From the NCBI RefSeq assembly GCF_025907915.1, contig NZ_JAPAAF010000011.1, forward strand, positions 62,001 to 126,000: a stretch of DNA of 64,000 nucleotides, written 5' to 3'. The position numbers and the translations under genes were made by a program. The stretch comes from Gaoshiqia sediminis. GTDB taxonomy: Bacteria; Bacteroidota; Bacteroidia; Bacteroidales; Prolixibacteraceae. A model generated the notes under the pieces. The model saw only the letters and a list, made by a program, of their open reading frames with translations, was not told where the DNA came from and ran no database searches. Of the stretch, positions 54,714 to 63,785 are shown one piece after another. Within the stretch, counting starts at the first letter, position 1, and each line of letters begins with the position of its first letter.

Positions 54714-55008
54714 AAGAAACGAACGTGTTTATTGATATCCTAACGTAGATGCCTATCCGCTAAGCGGTTCCAAAACGCTAAGCGGATACAGCCACGTTTC
54801 CAGTGCCTATCCGTTAAGCGGGTCCAAACCGCTAAACGGGTATAACCACTGTTCCCAATTGTATCCAACTGTATTGTTTGCGTTGTGGAAGAGGTGATCT
54901 CTAAGTAAACGGGCGCTCGATATAAGAAACGAATGTGTTTATTGATATTCTGTGGGGTTAGATGCCTATCCGTCAAGCGGTTTCAAACCGCTAAACGGAT
55001 ACAGCCAC
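54714..55008. repeat. repeated TATCCGCTAAGCGG palindromes and an 83-bp direct repeat
   Basis: Two copies of a unit of about 82-85 bases, 54714-54795 and 54924-55008, share AAGAAACGAAYGTGTTTATT at the left and ATACAGCCAC at the right. Each contains an inverted repeat of the type TATCCGCTAAGCG...CGCTAAGCGGATA. A third palindrome lies between them (54805-54844). A partial arm is at 54691-54709. A minus-strand open frame crosses here, but its peptide merely repeats with the DNA. I see no gene in 54681-55019. Confidence 0.85.
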
Positions 55009-55019
55009 AATCAATTCAT

Positions 55020-56258
55020 TCAATCTTTCAGGTATAAATTGCTATCACCGTAACTGAGGAAGCGGTAATCGTGCGCCAAAGCGTGCTCGTAAATTCGTTT
55101 CCAGTCGTTGCCCACGAAGGCCGAAATGAGCAGCAACAGAGTGCTTTGCGGTTGATGGAAATTGGTGATCATCCCCTCAACCAGCCGGAACCGGTAGCCG
55201 GGCACAATGATGATTTTGGTGGAAGCGCCGATGGTTTGCAACTTTAGTTTCTGCATGTAGGCCAGAATACTTTCAAGCGCTTCGGTTTTGGTGAGCGTGG
55301 TGTTGCTGTGGTAAGGTTGCCATTGTCCTACCTCCAGTTTTTCGGGGTGAAGTTCAGGCTGCTCGTTCAGGCATACCCCCAGCCAATACAGGCTTTCCAG
55401 TGTGCGGATAGAAGTGGTGCCCACCGCAATCAGTTTCCCCGGGTGGTTCAGTATTTTTTCAATCAGCGAGCGGCGGACCATAATTTGCTCGGCATGCATC
55501 TCGTGTTCGGCGATGGTTTCGGATTTTACCGGCCTAAAAGTGCCGGCACCCACATGCAGCGTCACTTCGTCGCAATCAATCTGCTTTTCTTCCAGTCTTT
55601 TAAAAACGGCATCGGTAAAATGCAGTCCGGCAGTTGGCGCGGCCACCGAACCTTTTATTTTGGAGTAGATGGTCTGGTAACGTTCCAGGTCCGAGTCTTC
55701 TGTTTCGCGGTTCAGGTAGGGTGGAATGGGCAGGATACCGGCCGCTTCAATCAGCGAGGCAAAGTCGGTGGCCGGTTCGTCCCAGCTGAAGCGCACTTTT
55801 ACCGATCCGTTTTCCTGGGCTGTTTTTTCGGCTTTAAAATGAATGGTTTTCCCGGCAACGGTCAGTTCCTTGACCAGGATTTCATCTTTCCATTTTTTTA
55901 GGTTGCCCACCATGCAGTTCCAGGTACACGATTGGGTTTGCTGAAAGGCCAACTGGTAATCGGCCGGGTCCTCGGGGTCGAGACAAAAAATCTCGATGTG
56001 AGCGCCGGTAGCTTTCTGAAAATGAAGACGTGCACGGATCACCTTCGTATTATTGAAAACCAGCAGGCTTTTTTCGGGCAAAAAACCAGCCAGCGAGCGG
56101 AATTCGGAATCAGTTATTTTCCCGTTTTGCCAAACCAGTAAGTTGGATTGGTCACGCTGGGGAAGCGGGTAGCGGGCAATCCGTTCATCCGGCAAAGGAT
56201 AGTCGAGCGCTTGTGCACTCAAATCGAAGATAGCTGATGCTGATTTTTTCTGTTCCAT
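55020..56258 (-). CDS. queA: S-adenosylmethionine:tRNA ribosyltransferase-isomerase (QueA)
   Basis: 412 residues from the ATG at 56258 (MEQKKSASAIFDLSAQALDY). The frame opens to 56315, but a TATTTTTG promoter element lies just upstream of the chosen ATG. Family blocks: YPLPDERIARYPLPQRDQSNLLVW, FNNTKVIRARL, SVAAPTAGLHFT, VTLHVGAGTFRPV, GTTSIRTLESL and ITNFHQPQSTLLLLISAF. It transfers the ribosyl part of SAM to preQ1 in tRNA to make epoxyqueuosine, the penultimate queuosine step. No other queuosine genes are near. Confidence 0.95.
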   Translation of the reverse strand: MEQKKSASAIFDLSAQALDYPLPDERIARYPLPQRDQSNLLVWQNGKITDSEFRSLAGFLPEKSLLVFNNTKVIRARLHFQKATGAHIEIFCLDPEDPADYQLAFQQTQSCTWNCMVGNLKKWKDEILVKELTVAGKTIHFKAEKTAQENGSVKVRFSWDEPATDFASLIEAAGILPIPPYLNRETEDSDLERYQTIYSKIKGSVAAPTAGLHFTDAVFKRLEEKQIDCDEVTLHVGAGTFRPVKSETIAEHEMHAEQIMVRRSLIEKILNHPGKLIAVGTTSIRTLESLYWLGVCLNEQPELHPEKLEVGQWQPYHSNTTLTKTEALESILAYMQKLKLQTIGASTKIIIVPGYRFRLVEGMITNFHQPQSTLLLLISAFVGNDWKRIYEHALAHDYRFLSYGDSNLYLKD

Positions 56259-56264
56259 GGGCGG

Positions 56265-56272
56265 CAAAAATA
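56265..56272 (-). promoter_or_regulatory. -7 element (TATTTTTG) of the queA promoter
   Basis: Exact TAnnTTTG on the minus strand, ending 6 bases before the ATG at 56258. The transcript would be nearly leaderless. The -33 box is weak. Confidence 0.45.
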
Positions 56273-56369
56273 CAAAATATGCGGTAGAAATTATTTCATC
56301 TGATAAAACCATCAACGCTTTCTCATTGAGGATGTCAAACTATCCTTTCAGGGGCGTAACTATCCGCCC

Positions 56370-56457
56370 GGCCACGGCATACCGTGGCCCTACCAGCCGG
56401 ATAAAACCCGCTGCGCAACAAACGGGAAAGCCAGGTACGGTCACGACATGTCGTAAC
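56370..56457. repeat. GTCACGAC/GGCCACGG palindromic repeats (second locus)
   Basis: GGCCACGG-CATA-CCGTGGCC (56370-56389, perfect) and GTCACGACATGTCGTAAC (56440-56457, one mismatch) sit in the 379-base gap between queA and the Smr gene. The spacer between them on the minus strand reads ACCTGGCTTTCCCGT, the same spacer as at 45.2 kb. No gene is supported in the gap. Confidence 0.75.
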
Positions 56458-56630
56458 AACATGCCATCCCTAATGAAAATCCGAATTAATCTATTTGGCA
56501 TTTGCCGAAAATGCCACGGGTATTCGGGTGCTTTGGGCATGTGCGTCCTGAAAGGACAGATAATTAAAAATTTTTAAAAATGATTTCCCTGCGCTTTCGG
56601 CTTTCGGGCGTCGAACCTGAAAATTGTTGT

Positions 56631-56638
56631 TACTTTTG
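56631..56638 (+). promoter_or_regulatory. -7 element (TACTTTTG) of the Smr-gene promoter
   Basis: Exact TAnnTTTG on the plus strand. It overlaps the GTG at 56638 that could be read as an upstream start. Initiation about 5-7 bases later would exclude that GTG from the transcript. Confidence 0.5.
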
Positions 56639-56655
56639 TGGAAAATCAGACAGCT

Positions 56656-57702
56656 ATGTACAAGTTAGGAGATCGGGTTAAATTTTTGAATGACGTAGGC
56701 GGTGGTGTCGTCACCAAGATCGTCGGTAATAATATGGTGCATGTGGAAAATGAGGACGGCTTTGAAATTCCGGTGCTGATCCATGAAATCATTTTGGACG
56801 CGGAACAGGCTCCGAAAAAGGAAGAAAAACCAAGCGTGGAACAGTTCATCCGGCAGGGAAAAGCCGAAGCTCCGGTACGCGAGGTGGTAAAAGAGGAACC
56901 GCCGGTGTTGATTGCCGGAAACGACGAGCCGAAGTTTTACCTGGCCTTTTTGCCCGAAAACAGCCATAACCCGTTGGAAGGACAAACCAAAATCTATCTG
57001 ATCAACGATAGTAATTATCATGTGCTTTACCATTACAGTCATTTTGCAGGTAATGAATATGCAACGCAGGAAGCGGGCAAACTGGAACCAAATACGAAGC
57101 TGGCACTGGGCACGCTTTCGCAGGCGGATATCGCCCAACTGCCCGAATTTGCTTTTCAGCTGATCTATTTTAAAGAAAAGGCCACTCGTCTGGAGAAACC
57201 CCTTACCCGGAAAATCGCTGTCAACCCGGTGAAGTTTTATAAGTCGGGCAGCTTTTCGAAATCCGGTTTTTTCCGCGAAAAAGTCATGTTGTTCAAGTTG
57301 AATGAAGGGCCGATGGATAAAGCGCTGGAGGAACTTACCGAGAAAGAGGTGAAGAAGGTGGTCCGCGAAAAGGAGCCGGCCCGAATCCCTCAGCTAAAAG
57401 TGGAAACGCCCGAGTTGGTTGAGGTTGACCTGCACATCCACGAGTTGCTCGACTCAACAGCGGGCTTATCGAACAAAGACATGCTGGATGTGCAAATGGC
57501 CAAATTCCGCGAGAAGATGGAAGAAGCCATTTCTGACCAAGCCGTTAAACGGATTGTCTTTATTCACGGATTGGGGAACGGTACCCTGAAGCAGGAACTT
57601 CGCCGCGAATTGTCAACCAAATACAAAAAATACCCGTTTCAGGATGCCAGTTTCCAGGAATACGGCTACGGCGCCACCATGGTGGTTTTAAGGAGGAAGT
57701 AG
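56656..57702 (+). CDS. DUF2027 and Smr domain protein
   Basis: 348 residues from the ATG at 56656 (MYKLGDRVKFLND). A GTG start 18 bases earlier is rejected because it overlaps the promoter. The N-terminal DUF2027 (FLNDVGGGVVTKIVGNNMVHVENEDGFEIPV) has a Tudor/SH3-like pattern resembling MutS2-associated proteins. The middle domain (PKFYLAFLPENSHNPLEGQTKIYLIN) is beta-rich. The C-terminal Smr domain is VEVDLHIHELLD with VFIHGLGNGTLKQELRREL. Smr domains are nucleases or nucleic-acid binding modules; DLHIH and HGxGxGxL are the relevant motifs. It converges on the RidA-like gene with a 6-base gap. Confidence 0.9.
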   Translation: MYKLGDRVKFLNDVGGGVVTKIVGNNMVHVENEDGFEIPVLIHEIILDAEQAPKKEEKPSVEQFIRQGKAEAPVREVVKEEPPVLIAGNDEPKFYLAFLPENSHNPLEGQTKIYLINDSNYHVLYHYSHFAGNEYATQEAGKLEPNTKLALGTLSQADIAQLPEFAFQLIYFKEKATRLEKPLTRKIAVNPVKFYKSGSFSKSGFFREKVMLFKLNEGPMDKALEELTEKEVKKVVREKEPARIPQLKVETPELVEVDLHIHELLDSTAGLSNKDMLDVQMAKFREKMEEAISDQAVKRIVFIHGLGNGTLKQELRRELSTKYKKYPFQDASFQEYGYGATMVVLRRK

Positions 57703-57708
57703 ATTTTT

Positions 57709-59022
57709 TCAGGAAATCTTTTCGGCTTCAATTTCAACCAACAGGTCGGCCCGGCAAATATCGGCTTTGACAAAGGTGATGGGCACATGGCCAAAATGCT
57801 CCCGGCAAATGGATTTTACTTTCGGGATGTCTTTTTCTTCTTTTACATACACCCGCACATAGGCATATTTTTCGGGGTAAACGGTCAGCTCCGGACAATG
57901 CGATTTCAGGTTCATCTTGCTGGTGAGCAGTTCCATATTGTCGATGGTGGTGCGGGTTTGCTTTTCCACATCGCCCGGGCCAATGGTTTCCTGGCCAACA
58001 ATGGAAGCCGTTCCTGAAACAAACACCCGGCTGCTTCTACCGTTGGTCACCAGCTTGGCACGCTCGAACTGGGGCACCTGGTTGGCTTTTCTCTGGTTGG
58101 CGGGATCGCCCTTCAGCACGGTTTGCCCATATTTATATGAATTGAGCTGCTTGGGGTTGCTGATGGGGATGACTTTCAGCTTGCTGTTTCCCTTCATCAG
58201 CATACATTCGATGGTTACTCCGTTTTGATCAACGCCGATACCGGTCGCTGCCGGAAAGTCGCACCTGCTGCGGTGGTTTGAATAATACTCACTGCGCACT
58301 TCGTTGAACAGCTGATAGTGTTGCCGGTTTTTTGAATTTAATTGCTGAAAACCGAAAATCTGCTCTACATAGTTCCACTGGCGTACGAGGTGGTCAAATT
58401 TCAGTTGAAGGAGATCGGTTGCTTTTTTCAGGCGGGCAAAAGCTTGTGCGGCTGATCCGCGAATGCCCTCGTGACTAGCTCCGCCTTCGGAACCGGACAG
58501 CCAGTACTCCGAAAAACCGGGGACTGATAGTTGGCAGAAGTTGAGGGTGCCAGCCTGCCCGTATGCTACCTCAACCTGCGAAGCATCAGCAAATCCGGCT
58601 TCGATAATTACCTGCCAGGGTTTTTCGGGTGCCTCAGCCAATATACTGAACGGAATTTGACTGCCCGAAAACGATGCTTTTATCATTTGGGCTGTTTGTT
58701 GAAAGTCGTCTGCATTGCCAGCCGAAACAAAGATCCGCAGCATAAATGCCTTTTGCAGCGGGTTGGCAGCCAAATATTGCTGAAAGCTGTTGAAACAGCT
58801 CTGCCATTGCAGTTGGATGCTTTCCGTATTTTGAGGTGTAAAAATATGATAGTTGGGTTTCACCATACAAGCCGGACAATCTTTAGCAACTTCTCGTTCC
58901 ATGTCAGTATTACTTTTCAAACCTATCAGAATTTCGTGATTATACAAATGATTTTTCGCCTTTTCTCCCTCATTCGGGGAAGGAGTTTGCTGTATCCAAT
59001 TCCGGGTCTTTATCATGTTCAT
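57709..59022 (-). CDS. RidA/YjgF-fold two-domain protein, chorismatase-like
   Basis: 437 residues with no signal peptide. The C-terminal domain (VFVSGTASIVGQETIGPGDVEKQTRTTIDNM, YVRVYVKEEKDIPKVKSICREHFG, TFVKADICRADLLVEIEAEK) follows RidA/YjgF strands and helices. The N-terminal half (MEREVAKDCPACMVKPNYHIF, QVIIEAGFADASQVEVAYGQAG) is consistent with a second, degenerate RidA-like domain, as in FkbO/Hyg5 chorismatases. The RidA Arg that deaminates imines (ICRAD, about residue 424) is present. I do not know the substrate. The N-terminal 40 residues are uncertain; an alternative start is the Met at residue 41. Confidence 0.65.
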   Translation of the reverse strand: MNMIKTRNWIQQTPSPNEGEKAKNHLYNHEILIGLKSNTDMEREVAKDCPACMVKPNYHIFTPQNTESIQLQWQSCFNSFQQYLAANPLQKAFMLRIFVSAGNADDFQQTAQMIKASFSGSQIPFSILAEAPEKPWQVIIEAGFADASQVEVAYGQAGTLNFCQLSVPGFSEYWLSGSEGGASHEGIRGSAAQAFARLKKATDLLQLKFDHLVRQWNYVEQIFGFQQLNSKNRQHYQLFNEVRSEYYSNHRSRCDFPAATGIGVDQNGVTIECMLMKGNSKLKVIPISNPKQLNSYKYGQTVLKGDPANQRKANQVPQFERAKLVTNGRSSRVFVSGTASIVGQETIGPGDVEKQTRTTIDNMELLTSKMNLKSHCPELTVYPEKYAYVRVYVKEEKDIPKVKSICREHFGHVPITFVKADICRADLLVEIEAEKIS

Positions 59023-59034
59023 GGTATTTAGATA

Positions 59035-60513
59035 TCAATGGTTGTGTTCATCAAATTTTACTTGCGCTCCGATCGACTGTTTCGCAACGTTTTCAATTTC
59101 ATACGGATCCACGTCCACCCGTTTTAACGAAAACTCTGGTATATTGAACGAGTACAGGAACGTGTCGTGAAAATCGGGATCTTCCTGCGGCAACAAAAAG
59201 GGCTTGCCGGGATTTCCGGTTTCATCCATGTAGGCGATGTAAAAGTTCATGTGCAGGCCATCCATCCGGCGGCTGCTGTAAATAATCCATCTTCCGTTTG
59301 ACGACCACGAATGATAGCTTTCCACCTGATCGCTGTTGATGCGGTCTAAGCGAACCAGCGCAGAGTCATTCAGGTGATACAGGTAAAGGTCGGCATCCGT
59401 ATCGTAAGCCGGGAAATTTCCGCGATTGGCCAACGTCAGCAGGATGTGTTTGCCATCGGGTGACATGCGGGGCATGGTCACACTTTTGCCGATAGCGGAA
59501 GCCGAAATCAGGGTATCCACCGTGGCGCCCAGGCCTCCGGTTTCCGGGTCAAACGAAATGGCGCACAAACTGTATTTTGCTGCGTTTATTTCCTGTGGCA
59601 TTGGCTTGGCTTGCGTGGTAACGTAATAAAGGGTCTGTCCGTCGGGCGAAAAGCAGGGGAATGCTTCGTAAGCCTCATCAGAAAAAATCAGGGGAGAGGT
59701 GAAAAACTCATTTTCGTCCACATCATAAATCACCATATCCGAAACCATATCATATGCATGAGCCCGTTCCTGACCGGAGGCCGGGAAAATCTGCCGCACT
59801 TTGTTGATTGAAAAAGCAATGTATTTTGCCGAAGGGTGCCAGTACGGAAACGAAACGGCGGAAAAGGTGGTCGGCGTTTTGGTTTGCAGCTTTTCCACCC
59901 GGCCTTCCCGGATGATGATGGTACCGGAGTTGTTCTCGCGCAGGTGCAGCATCATGTTGTCCGGGTTGTTGGCTGCCAGCGCGTGGCAGTTCATGCAGGT
60001 GTGGGGCATCAGTTTGTTGTCCAGTATTTTTTCGACCTTAAAATCGCTTAAACGACGTTGGTAAATACCCATCTTGTTCCAGGTTTGGTAACCGGGGCTT
60101 AGCAAGCGGTAAACGAGGTATTCGTCGATAGGTTCCGACGCCACAAAATAGCTGAAGGTTTTGTATTTCAGCCATTTTTTATTGGTTTTGGCATAAACGG
60201 TAAAGGCAATGCTGTCGCCTTTGTTTTCGTCCAGGAAGCGTGCCCATTCATCGGGTGCAATGCTGGTTTTGTTTCCGCGAAAGCCTTCCTCCAGTTCACT
60301 TTCCTTACCTTTTACCGAGAGGTAAAGCTCGTCGCAGGCTTCTTCGAGACGAAAATTCAAAGGGGCAATGTTGGGAGGAATGGTTGCCCCGGCATCGTCG
60401 GGGAAAACCCCCGGGTATTTGCCGGTGTCTTCCGCATGTCGCGGTTTTTCACTGGTACATGAAAAAGCGACAAACAGGCTGGCCAATAAAATATATGTCA
60501 GATTAGTTCTCAT
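59035..60513 (-). CDS. beta-propeller (PD40/TolB-like) lipoprotein with CxxCH motif, copy 1
   Basis: 492 residues from the ATG at 60513. Lipoprotein leader with the lipid Cys19 (LLASLFVAFSC). The N-terminal domain has PPNIAPLNFRLEEACDELYLSV, then YLVYRLLSPGYQTWNKMGIYQRRLSDF and the heme-type motif CMNCH (173-177). WD40-like PD40 repeats follow (FPYWHPSAKYIAFSIN, AFPCFSPDGQTLYYV, MPRMSPDGKHILLT, YHSWSSNGRWIIYSS). It starts within the last bases of the DUF6057 gene. Its paralogue lies at 62312-63775. Covalent heme binding is possible but not proven. Confidence 0.85.
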   Translation of the reverse strand: MRTNLTYILLASLFVAFSCTSEKPRHAEDTGKYPGVFPDDAGATIPPNIAPLNFRLEEACDELYLSVKGKESELEEGFRGNKTSIAPDEWARFLDENKGDSIAFTVYAKTNKKWLKYKTFSYFVASEPIDEYLVYRLLSPGYQTWNKMGIYQRRLSDFKVEKILDNKLMPHTCMNCHALAANNPDNMMLHLRENNSGTIIIREGRVEKLQTKTPTTFSAVSFPYWHPSAKYIAFSINKVRQIFPASGQERAHAYDMVSDMVIYDVDENEFFTSPLIFSDEAYEAFPCFSPDGQTLYYVTTQAKPMPQEINAAKYSLCAISFDPETGGLGATVDTLISASAIGKSVTMPRMSPDGKHILLTLANRGNFPAYDTDADLYLYHLNDSALVRLDRINSDQVESYHSWSSNGRWIIYSSRRMDGLHMNFYIAYMDETGNPGKPFLLPQEDPDFHDTFLYSFNIPEFSLKRVDVDPYEIENVAKQSIGAQVKFDEHNH

Positions 60514-62299
60514 CATTTCCTCTAAAGTGTACATAGTACCAATACGTATCGCCATATAGCTTTTGCATCAGCTGTGGTTCTTTATGCCCGCCTTGCCGAA
60601 ATGTTTGTGCATAGGCCGTCAGGCGCGATCGGACCGGTTCGCTGATGGAATAGTGGGCCAGGTTTTCCGGGATTTCCGGCAGCAGGGTTTCTACATAGGC
60701 CAGCGCTTCCTGGTATGTTAATGGCAATTCGCTGTAATTCATTTGACTGGCAAGCGGAAGATATTTTAAAAACTCGTCAAAATCCATTTGCAACAGAGAA
60801 CGCGATATCAGGAATTCGTATGCCATCTGATTTTTCAGGTTACTCCGCAGCAAGGCTACCAGCATGGTTTCCGGCTGATCGAATTGAAAGTAAAAATCAT
60901 CCTTGACCCGATAGGTTTTCAGTTTTCCCCATAACGGATGGCTTAGTATTTTGTCGTCGTTGTGCAGGTATTGCATGGCATGGTTGGCCCAGTTGCGGTA
61001 AAATAAGGTTTGTCGCAAATAGCGCAGGTAACGCGCAGCTACGTCATACTGTCCGTTGATGAGGCAGTTTTCGGCATATCGCTTCATTGCCCTTACCGGA
61101 TGGGCAGCATCGGGCGTTGATTCGATGGTTTCGATGCAGAGCATTTGCGAGAAATTTGTCAGGCCAAGATAGAAATACGGTTCCTGGGCCATGAGCGGAG
61201 CCATGCCTTGCACTTGGTAGGCGATAAAAAAATCGTGCAGGCCGGGATTGAACTGAAAGAGTTGCGAATTTAACCGGCCGGTTTGACCCAACGCCAGTGT
61301 CAGCGCCAGTTTCCCTTGTTCACCAACGGGCGGTTCTTGCCGGGCCAGTTCAACAATTTGCTCCCATTGTTGGCGGCAAACCAGGTTGTCGTACTTCATC
61401 TCTTTTTCCTCCTTAAAATCGGGAACATAATAGAGTCCGAAGCCAATGGTAATTAGCAAAACGGTGGTGACTGCATAACGGAATACCGGATGGCTTTTCC
61501 CCGGGTAGAAAGACTGGAAGGCCCATTGCAGCAGAATAACCAGCGGAAGGGCCAGGAATACCCAAATGAGTGGGGAAGGGAGAATAAAACTAAATTTGTA
61601 GTAGCTGTGCGAAAGGTAGCTTTGCAGGAGGGTGTCAAGGATAACATAGTTCCGGGCAATCAGCGGAATGATACCCCCCACGATCAGCAAAGTTGGAATT
61701 GCCCAAACGATTTGCTGTTTGTTCATTTTTCGACTGTCATCCTTAAAAAACAAAATCCATTCAGCCAGGCTGACCGAAAGAATGAAAACCAAATAAGTTC
61801 CACCCAGCATCCAATAGATGAATGGTATCGTTAGGAGAGTTGTTTTGAGTCGCCGTTTTGGCTCCCGGATACCGATGATTTCGGAAACTGCCCAAGTGGT
61901 CAGGCTCAGCGCCAGTGCACCCGCGAGGTAATAATAATCGTCGAGCAACAGAAAATGGTAGCCAACTGCTGGTATTACAGCCAACAGCGTGTGAGGTTTT
62001 CCGAACAGTTTTCGGAGAACACGATTTGTGGCGGTAAACAAGGAAAGCAGGATTCCGCTGACAATTGCTGCTGCCACCCATTTGTACAGAAAGAACTGGG
62101 TCAGGAATTCTCCTAAATAGCGAACCAGTCCTCCTTGAATGATCAGATGTTCCTTCAAATATGTCGGGCTCAACAAAAACAACTGCATCTGTTCTTTTTG
62201 GACGAGATGCTCCGGATAGACCAACCCCCAATACAGCAGCAGAGCTGTGAAAAAAGCTCCTGTAATCAGCATGCTGGCGTTATGTCGTTTTTCTTTCAT
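60503..62299 (-). CDS. DUF6057 family membrane protein, copy 1
   Basis: 598 residues. About 10 membrane helices in the first half (MLITGAFFTALLLYWGLVY, FFLYKWVAAAIVSGILLSLF, TTVLLITIGFGLYYVPDF). The C-terminal region of about 300 residues is soluble and helical, TPR-like (ELARQEPPVGEQGKLALTLALGQTGRLN, NCLINGQYDVAARYLRYLRQTLF). Ends with YGDTYWYYVHFRGND. The DUF6057 family is uncharacterised. It overlaps the propeller lipoprotein gene by 11 bases and follows the second propeller gene by 12 bases, so all are one operon. Confidence 0.82.
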   Translation of the reverse strand: MKEKRHNASMLITGAFFTALLLYWGLVYPEHLVQKEQMQLFLLSPTYLKEHLIIQGGLVRYLGEFLTQFFLYKWVAAAIVSGILLSLFTATNRVLRKLFGKPHTLLAVIPAVGYHFLLLDDYYYLAGALALSLTTWAVSEIIGIREPKRRLKTTLLTIPFIYWMLGGTYLVFILSVSLAEWILFFKDDSRKMNKQQIVWAIPTLLIVGGIIPLIARNYVILDTLLQSYLSHSYYKFSFILPSPLIWVFLALPLVILLQWAFQSFYPGKSHPVFRYAVTTVLLITIGFGLYYVPDFKEEKEMKYDNLVCRQQWEQIVELARQEPPVGEQGKLALTLALGQTGRLNSQLFQFNPGLHDFFIAYQVQGMAPLMAQEPYFYLGLTNFSQMLCIETIESTPDAAHPVRAMKRYAENCLINGQYDVAARYLRYLRQTLFYRNWANHAMQYLHNDDKILSHPLWGKLKTYRVKDDFYFQFDQPETMLVALLRSNLKNQMAYEFLISRSLLQMDFDEFLKYLPLASQMNYSELPLTYQEALAYVETLLPEIPENLAHYSISEPVRSRLTAYAQTFRQGGHKEPQLMQKLYGDTYWYYVHFRGNDEN

Positions 62300-62311
62300 T
62301 CCGGTTCTTTT

Positions 62312-63775
62312 TTACTCCCGTTGTTCAACCTTGGTGCCTTCGGTATGGAGAAGGTGCTCCACCTGGTGCATATCCAGTTTTACCGGCTGATTGATAAACT
62401 CGGGAATGTTATAAGAGAATAGCAAGGCATCGTGATGACCGGGATTTTCCTGGGGGAGCAGAAAGGGTTTGCCCGGGTTGCCGTTTTCGTCGAGGTGGGC
62501 GATAAACGGCCGTGTGTAAAGACCGTCGATACGGCGGCTGCTGAACACAAACCAGCGCGAGTTGGACGACCAGGAATGGTAGCTCTCTGTCCGGTTGCTG
62601 TTGACGGCGTCCATGGCCCGGCATTCGCCGGATTGCACATCCAGCAGATACAGGTCGGCCTCGTCGTGCCAGATCGAAAAATTGCCATAGTCGGTGAGGG
62701 TGAACATGATATAGCGGCCATCCGGCGAGGGGCGGGGGAATGTGACGCTTTTTCCAAGCGCCGAAGCATGGAAAACAGTATCGATCCTGGTCCCGAATGT
62801 TGCTGTTTCGGGATCGAATGCCAGGCTGCACAAATTGTATCTCACTTGCTGGTATTCCGAAGGAAATTCTTTTGCATCGGAGGCACAGAAATACAGGGTC
62901 CGGCCGTCGGACGAAAATGTTGGAAAGGTTTCGAAAACCGAATCCGACATTAGTTGGTCGCAATATAAGGTGAGGTTGTTTTTCACATCGTACACAATTA
63001 CATCGGAGGCCAGGTCAACTACTTCCACCCTTTTTCCCTTCGTTTCGTGAAATACCTGTTTGATGTTGTTGACCGAATAGGCCAGGAAATTGCCTGACGG
63101 GTGCCAGAACGGGTAAACAAAATTCGACAGGGTACGCGGAGTTTTGGTGTTGAGCAGGTTGATTTCATCTCCCGTTTTCAGGATGGTACCTCCTTTGGGT
63201 CCGCGCATGTGTATATTCAGGTAGCCGGGGTCGGTAAGCCGGAACGAGTGACAGTTGACGCAACTTCCGGGAACCAGCGTATTTTCAATAATGGGCGATT
63301 GCTGAAACGTTGACAGGTCTCGCTGGTAGATGCCCATCTTGCTGTACACCTCGTAGCCTGGCGCCACCAAGCGGTAAGCCAGTCCGTAATCAATCGGATC
63401 GGGACTGATATATATGGTGAAAGGAGCATATTGAATCCAGTTCCCGTTTTGTTTGATCGAAACAGTAATCCGAATGCTGTCGCCCGTGTTTTTAGCCAGC
63501 AATTCAGACCATTTTCGGGATGGCCACTGGATGAACTTTTTCCCGGAAACCGAAAACCCGGACTGGTCGGTTCCTGTAATTTCGGCATGAATGGCGCTGT
63601 GTGCTTCATTCACGTTGAAATTTAACGGGGCGATGGAGACTGGAATGGTCACGCCTGTATAATCGGGGAACAGATCGGGCTGATTGGCTTTGGTGGTATC
63701 CGGGACAATTGCGTGCCGGCAGGCACTGAAAGCCAGTACCAAAATTGAAATGAATATGTAGAGCTTACGGTTCAT
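62312..63775 (-). CDS. beta-propeller (PD40/TolB-like) lipoprotein with CxxCH motif, copy 2
   Basis: 487 residues from the ATG at 63775; a TTG six bases upstream is less likely. Lipid Cys19 (LVLAFSAC). Layout parallels copy 1: VSIAPLNFNVNEAHSAIHAEI, GLAYRLVAPGYEVYSKMGIYQRDLSTF, heme-type CVNCH (172-176), then PD40 repeats FVYPFWHPSGNFLAYSVNN, FPTFSSDGRTLYFC, FPRPSPDGRYIMFTLT and YHSWSSNSRWFVFSS. It lies between two DUF6057 genes. Similarity across the whole length shows a gene-pair duplication. Confidence 0.87.
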   Translation of the reverse strand: MNRKLYIFISILVLAFSACRHAIVPDTTKANQPDLFPDYTGVTIPVSIAPLNFNVNEAHSAIHAEITGTDQSGFSVSGKKFIQWPSRKWSELLAKNTGDSIRITVSIKQNGNWIQYAPFTIYISPDPIDYGLAYRLVAPGYEVYSKMGIYQRDLSTFQQSPIIENTLVPGSCVNCHSFRLTDPGYLNIHMRGPKGGTILKTGDEINLLNTKTPRTLSNFVYPFWHPSGNFLAYSVNNIKQVFHETKGKRVEVVDLASDVIVYDVKNNLTLYCDQLMSDSVFETFPTFSSDGRTLYFCASDAKEFPSEYQQVRYNLCSLAFDPETATFGTRIDTVFHASALGKSVTFPRPSPDGRYIMFTLTDYGNFSIWHDEADLYLLDVQSGECRAMDAVNSNRTESYHSWSSNSRWFVFSSRRIDGLYTRPFIAHLDENGNPGKPFLLPQENPGHHDALLFSYNIPEFINQPVKLDMHQVEHLLHTEGTKVEQRE

Positions 63776-63785
63776 GGTCAATGGT

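Noticed and set aside
54740-54976. 78-codon minus-strand open frame
   Set aside because: The peptide is internally repetitive (RLAVWTRLTDRH, RLAFWNRLADRH) only because it runs through the DNA palindromes. It is a translation of the repeat, not a gene.
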